Source of the DNA: Yoonia sp.
Lineage (GTDB): Bacteria > Pseudomonadota > Alphaproteobacteria > Rhodobacterales > Rhodobacteraceae
Direction: 5' to 3'
Assembly: GCA_028822885.1 (NCBI GenBank)
Contig: JAPKCP010000113.1
Span: 1 to 10,011 of the forward strand
DNA length: 10,011 bases
Positions 8,101 to 10,011 of this stretch are shown here, one piece after another. The notes beneath the pieces were generated by a model that had not been told where the DNA came from, did no database searches, and saw nothing but the letters and a program-made list of their open reading frames with translations. Numbering within the stretch: the stretch's first letter is position 1; every line of letters starts with the position of its first letter. Both the position numbers and the translations under genes were made by a program.

Positions 8101-10011
8101 ACGCTCAACCGGTCTACCGGAGCCTTCTTTCACGCGTGCGGTCACCCGCAATTCCAATGGCTGCGATGCGTTCACATCAGGCATATCCACCGGCAAGTTC
8201 GCGATGCCATCAGCATCCGTGGTCGCGCCATCCAGATAATTCAGCACACCGTCGAAACGGGCATCATACTGGCCAAAACGGTAACCAGGAAAACCATCAA
8301 GACGATCAGCAGCGCGCAACAAAGCCTCACCTTCCACGTCTAAATCGGCACCCACGGCACCAAAGAGATATTTCGCATCCACACGCAGATTCGGCCTATC
8401 TCCGAGACGAATTTTATCAGGCAGTGACAGGTCAAAATCAATCCGCTCAGGGAGGAAGTCTTCAACTAAGACCGTCGTCTGGGCCAGCGGTGCGGCATCA
8501 GCATCCGCAAGCACGGCAATACGCCACGTTCCTCGCGGCGCAGTCAAGGCAACAGGCATCGCAAAGATATGCCCGCCAACGCTATCATCGGTTGAAATCT
8601 TGCGGCTATACTCAACGCCATCCGGACGCGTTAGCACAGCAGTCAAAGGAATACCTGTCAGGCCAAGTGCTATCTGGTCGCGCATCAAAGCAGTCAGATG
8701 GATCGTATCACCAGCGCGATACGCACCGCGATCAGTGGCGACAAATACATCAATCGGTGGACTTGGCTCGCGGCCTTCGACCCCACGATCAGACAGATCA
8801 AAAGCGGGATCCGTCAACGACAGGAACGTCATGTCATCGCCCTGCCCCACAGTAACCAGCGCCGGTGAATTCCCACCCGTGCCACGTGTCAGACCACTTT
8901 CAAAGCGTGCGACACCGTCGGAATCGGTCTGGGTTTCTGCCAAAACAGCGTTGCTGCGCGACAACAACGTCACACGCGCATCGGCAATGGCTTTTGCATC
9001 CCCAAGGCCACGCACAGCGACAGTCAATCCATCATTACCAAGATAGGTCGCAACACCAATATCAGACAGGACAAACCATTGCGTAGAAGGCGTAACATCA
9101 CGACTTTCATCGGTACTCGCGACCGTAAGCGCGTAAAGACCCGCAGGTTCATCGCGGAGCACATCACCCATGGGCAAACGGGTCAGCATATCGCGGTTCA
9201 GATCTTGTGCCACATCAGCGGTGCCTGACCAAACGCTGGTGCCAATATCTGATGAAACAAAACCTGTGTTATATCTAGACGCGGCAGGATCCATTAAGCC
9301 AGACTGAATAGTGCGCATTAAATTGCGATCATCGATGCGACTCAACTTCAGATCAACCTCGGTCATATTGACCGTCTCAATTGGGATCGCAATGTCCCCC
9401 AAACGCGGCAAAACGTAAGCGCGGCTGACAAAACGAACACTTGGTGCACGATCACGCACATACAAGGTCAGCTCGACAGGTTGGATCAGGGTTTCACCGC
9501 TGGCCGCAGGCAACCCTTCACGCAGTACAAAACGGTAGCGTTCGCCATGCACGACGCCATCAACACAAAGCTGGCCGTCGCTCACGGTGACCACTAATTG
9601 AGTGTCAGGTAGCTGAACAAAAGGGGTGTAATCGGTACCAGCTTTAATCAAATCCTCGTTAAAAACAGCGCAAATTCGAGGGGTCGCGCTATCGCTTTCA
9701 ACCTTGGTATCCACAACGCGGAAACCATATTTCGCAATCGCCTCAGCAAGTTGCACCTCGGTTTCGCGATTAAACTGCAACACTTGTGACAGCCTAAGGG
9801 CGTCGATCATACGACGGCCGCGCCCCTGATCCTCAAGGGCAAAAGCAATTTCACTTGCGGCAGCACGGCGGGCCCCTAGATCAAGCGACCTCAGATAGGC
9901 CTTCACGTGTGCCGACAAAGCCATATAACGGACACCACTGTCCCTGACTTCGGCAAGACGCCCAAACGACAGCCAATCTGCTGATAAATCCGTTTCAACG
10001 GCTCTGATCCA
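5107..10011 (-). CDS. Bacterial alpha-2-macroglobulin (thioester protease inhibitor), N terminus beyond window
   Basis: 1634 codons are visible, open through the right edge. The ATG at 9924 is internal, because 29 in-frame codons with fitting sequence precede it. Numbering from the edge codon at 10011, a helical stretch (1-100) leads into a segment with DSATPRICAVF (107-117). An A2M_N (MG2) domain begins near 418 (DVFVATDRGAYRAGD). The bait-region/MG5-6 type domain (A2M_BRD) covers about 772-920. The A2M family domain begins near 981 (YFTGPVQV, then FNGTIRLMAIAW). The thioester domain has YPYGCTEQ with Cys1191 and Gln1194, followed by an alpha-alpha toroid and a C-terminal beta domain. Such proteins sit in the periplasm. 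When a protease cuts the bait region, the exposed thioester binds it covalently. The E. coli relative is YfhM. Only three cysteines are visible: 114, 149 and 1191. The export signal is outside the window. Confidence 0.95.
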   Translation of the reverse strand, partial: WIRAVETDLSADWLSFGRLAEVRDSGVRYMALSAHVKAYLRSLDLGARRAAASEIAFALEDQGRGRRMIDALRLSQVLQFNRETEVQLAEAIAKYGFRVVDTKVESDSATPRICAVFNEDLIKAGTDYTPFVQLPDTQLVVTVSDGQLCVDGVVHGERYRFVLREGLPAASGETLIQPVELTLYVRDRAPSVRFVSRAYVLPRLGDIAIPIETVNMTEVDLKLSRIDDRNLMRTIQSGLMDPAASRYNTGFVSSDIGTSVWSGTADVAQDLNRDMLTRLPMGDVLRDEPAGLYALTVASTDESRDVTPSTQWFVLSDIGVATYLGNDGLTVAVRGLGDAKAIADARVTLLSRSNAVLAETQTDSDGVARFESGLTRGTGGNSPALVTVGQGDDMTFLSLTDPAFDLSDRGVEGREPSPPIDVFVATDRGAYRAGDTIHLTALMRDQIALGLTGIPLTAVLTRPDGVEYSRKISTDDSVGGHIFAMPVALTAPRGTWRIAVLADADAAPLAQTTVLVEDFLPERIDFDLSLPDKIRLGDRPNLRVDAKYLFGAVGADLDVEGEALLRAADRLDGFPGYRFGQYDARFDGVLNYLDGATTDADGIANLPVDMPDVNASQPLELRVTARVKEGSGRPVERQVTSLVLPDQAMIGIKPLFDGVIGENAEAPFELIALNPDLSAADLKVQWTINKVRTRYQWYRLGNRWDWEPTTTRTRIARGEATLGAVPVRVGAEVEWGTHEIVVEAIGADHIIASDDFSAGWYAPASADDTPDLLEASLDAESYAVGDIATFRIVPRYAGQAVVTVMSDRLITMKTVPVVEGENLIALPVTEEWGAGAYVSASVIRPMSVEEKRNPARALGLGYAQVDPGNKALRVSLTAPETMQPRGPLDVSIQIEGVQPGETAYVTLAAVDLGILNLTGFEIPDPQGHYFGQRKLGVEMRDVYGRLIDGLNGAMGTVRSGGDAVSTAGMQSPPPTEELVTYFTGPVQVDANGRAQVSFDLPAFNGTIRLMAIAWSQTGVGQADQDVIVRDPVVVTASVPRFLAPGDQSRLLLEIIHADGPAGKMGLNVAANGLGMVSQIPASITLAEGGKQVVEIPFAAFDVGNHSIDITLTTPDGRRLVKSLTVPVVVNDPEVSRISRFALDPGATFTFDDDVFAGLVTGTGNATLSAGPLAQFDAPGLLNALDRYPYGCTEQITSRALPLLYLDGVAEAMGLATRDKISERITQAIAEITSNQSANGAFGLWRPNSGDLWLDSYVTDFLTRARAAGYVVPDVAYDNAVANLRNAVNYYPDFDKGGNDLAYAFYVLAREGEAAVGDLRYYADQKAGSFSSPLAMAQLGAALAQYGDQPRADAMFGRAGRVLFAQIAEEERRVWRSDYGTYRRDAAAVLALAVDAGSDAVDRDRLLQRVGTNTSRASTQEAAWTLLAANALIDDLRSTGLTIDGLLPDGPVVRLRDEQTATAPVAITNTSDRSTDITVTTFGVPTVPEPAGGNGYAIERTYATTEGKQVNLADVTVGTRLVTVLTVRPFGRQEARLMINDPLPAGFEIDNPNLLSGGDISALDWLRPVLAENAEFRADRFLAAVDWRSDQPFQLAYIVRAVSPGQFHHPAASVEDMYRPQMRAHTDAGQVTISQ
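6430..6453 (-). other. Thioester motif (YPYGCTEQ) of the alpha-2-macroglobulin
   Basis: The Cys codon is TGT at 6441-6439 and the partner Gln codon CAG at 6432-6430. C-x-E-Q is the internal thioester signature of the complement C3/alpha-2-macroglobulin superfamily. Its presence marks this as the thioester-containing (yfhM-like) class rather than the thioester-less yfaS-like class. Confidence 0.9.

Noticed and set aside
8136..8855. Long plus-strand open frame (239 codons) opposite the macroglobulin gene
   Set aside because: Its translation is low-complexity (His/Gln/Arg/Ser-rich), with no family resemblance. The opposite strand carries a continuous, well-recognised protein, so this is a shadow frame.
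9922..9924. ATG at 9924 as the true start of the alpha-2-macroglobulin
   Set aside because: The frame is open for 29 more codons to the window edge with fitting helical sequence, no ribosome site is seen, and a signal sequence would be expected. The real start is outside.
3089..10011. pbpC plus macroglobulin as a new defence system
   Set aside because: The pair is a well-documented bacterial arrangement (yfhM-pbpC in E. coli). All expected catalytic motifs are present and no extra gene is inserted.

Overview
The window looks like chromosomal DNA of an alphaproteobacterium, most likely the Rhodobacterales/Roseobacter group. That placement is by recognition: moderately GC-rich coding DNA, a bacterial alpha-2-macroglobulin next to penicillin-binding protein 1C, a DUF2309/NADH-dehydrogenase-like pair of the DabAB type, and a LysR regulator of a style common in that group. 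No database search supports it. There are no tRNA, rRNA, CRISPR or recognisable mobile elements.

Left half (1-2955): an inorganic-carbon uptake locus. On the minus strand, dabB (membrane subunit, probably starting at GTG 1971) is followed 21 bp later by dabA (DUF2309 subunit), of which only the first 130 codons are visible before the left edge. Divergent from them is a LysR-type regulator (2077-2955). The divergent intergenic region (about 105 bp if dabB starts at 1971) is AT-rich. It holds a perfect palindrome and a separate 7-bp inverted repeat, which is the layout expected of a LysR operator controlling both directions.

Middle (2956-3088): a short convergent gap between lysR and pbpC, with small inverted repeats that may end transcription. 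It also contains a short protein-like reading frame that I cannot identify.

Right half (3089-10011): a minus-strand pair for envelope defence. A very large alpha-2-macroglobulin (1634 codons visible, beginning beyond the right edge) has an intact CxEQ thioester motif. Its stop codon overlaps the GTG start of pbpC by four bases, so the two are probably translated in a coupled way. In the accepted model for such pairs, the macroglobulin traps proteases that breach the outer membrane and PBP1C repairs peptidoglycan.

Both systems belong to known families. The least explained parts are the regulator-to-dab connection, the operator architecture and the 133-bp convergent gap. I see no clear case for a wholly new system here.
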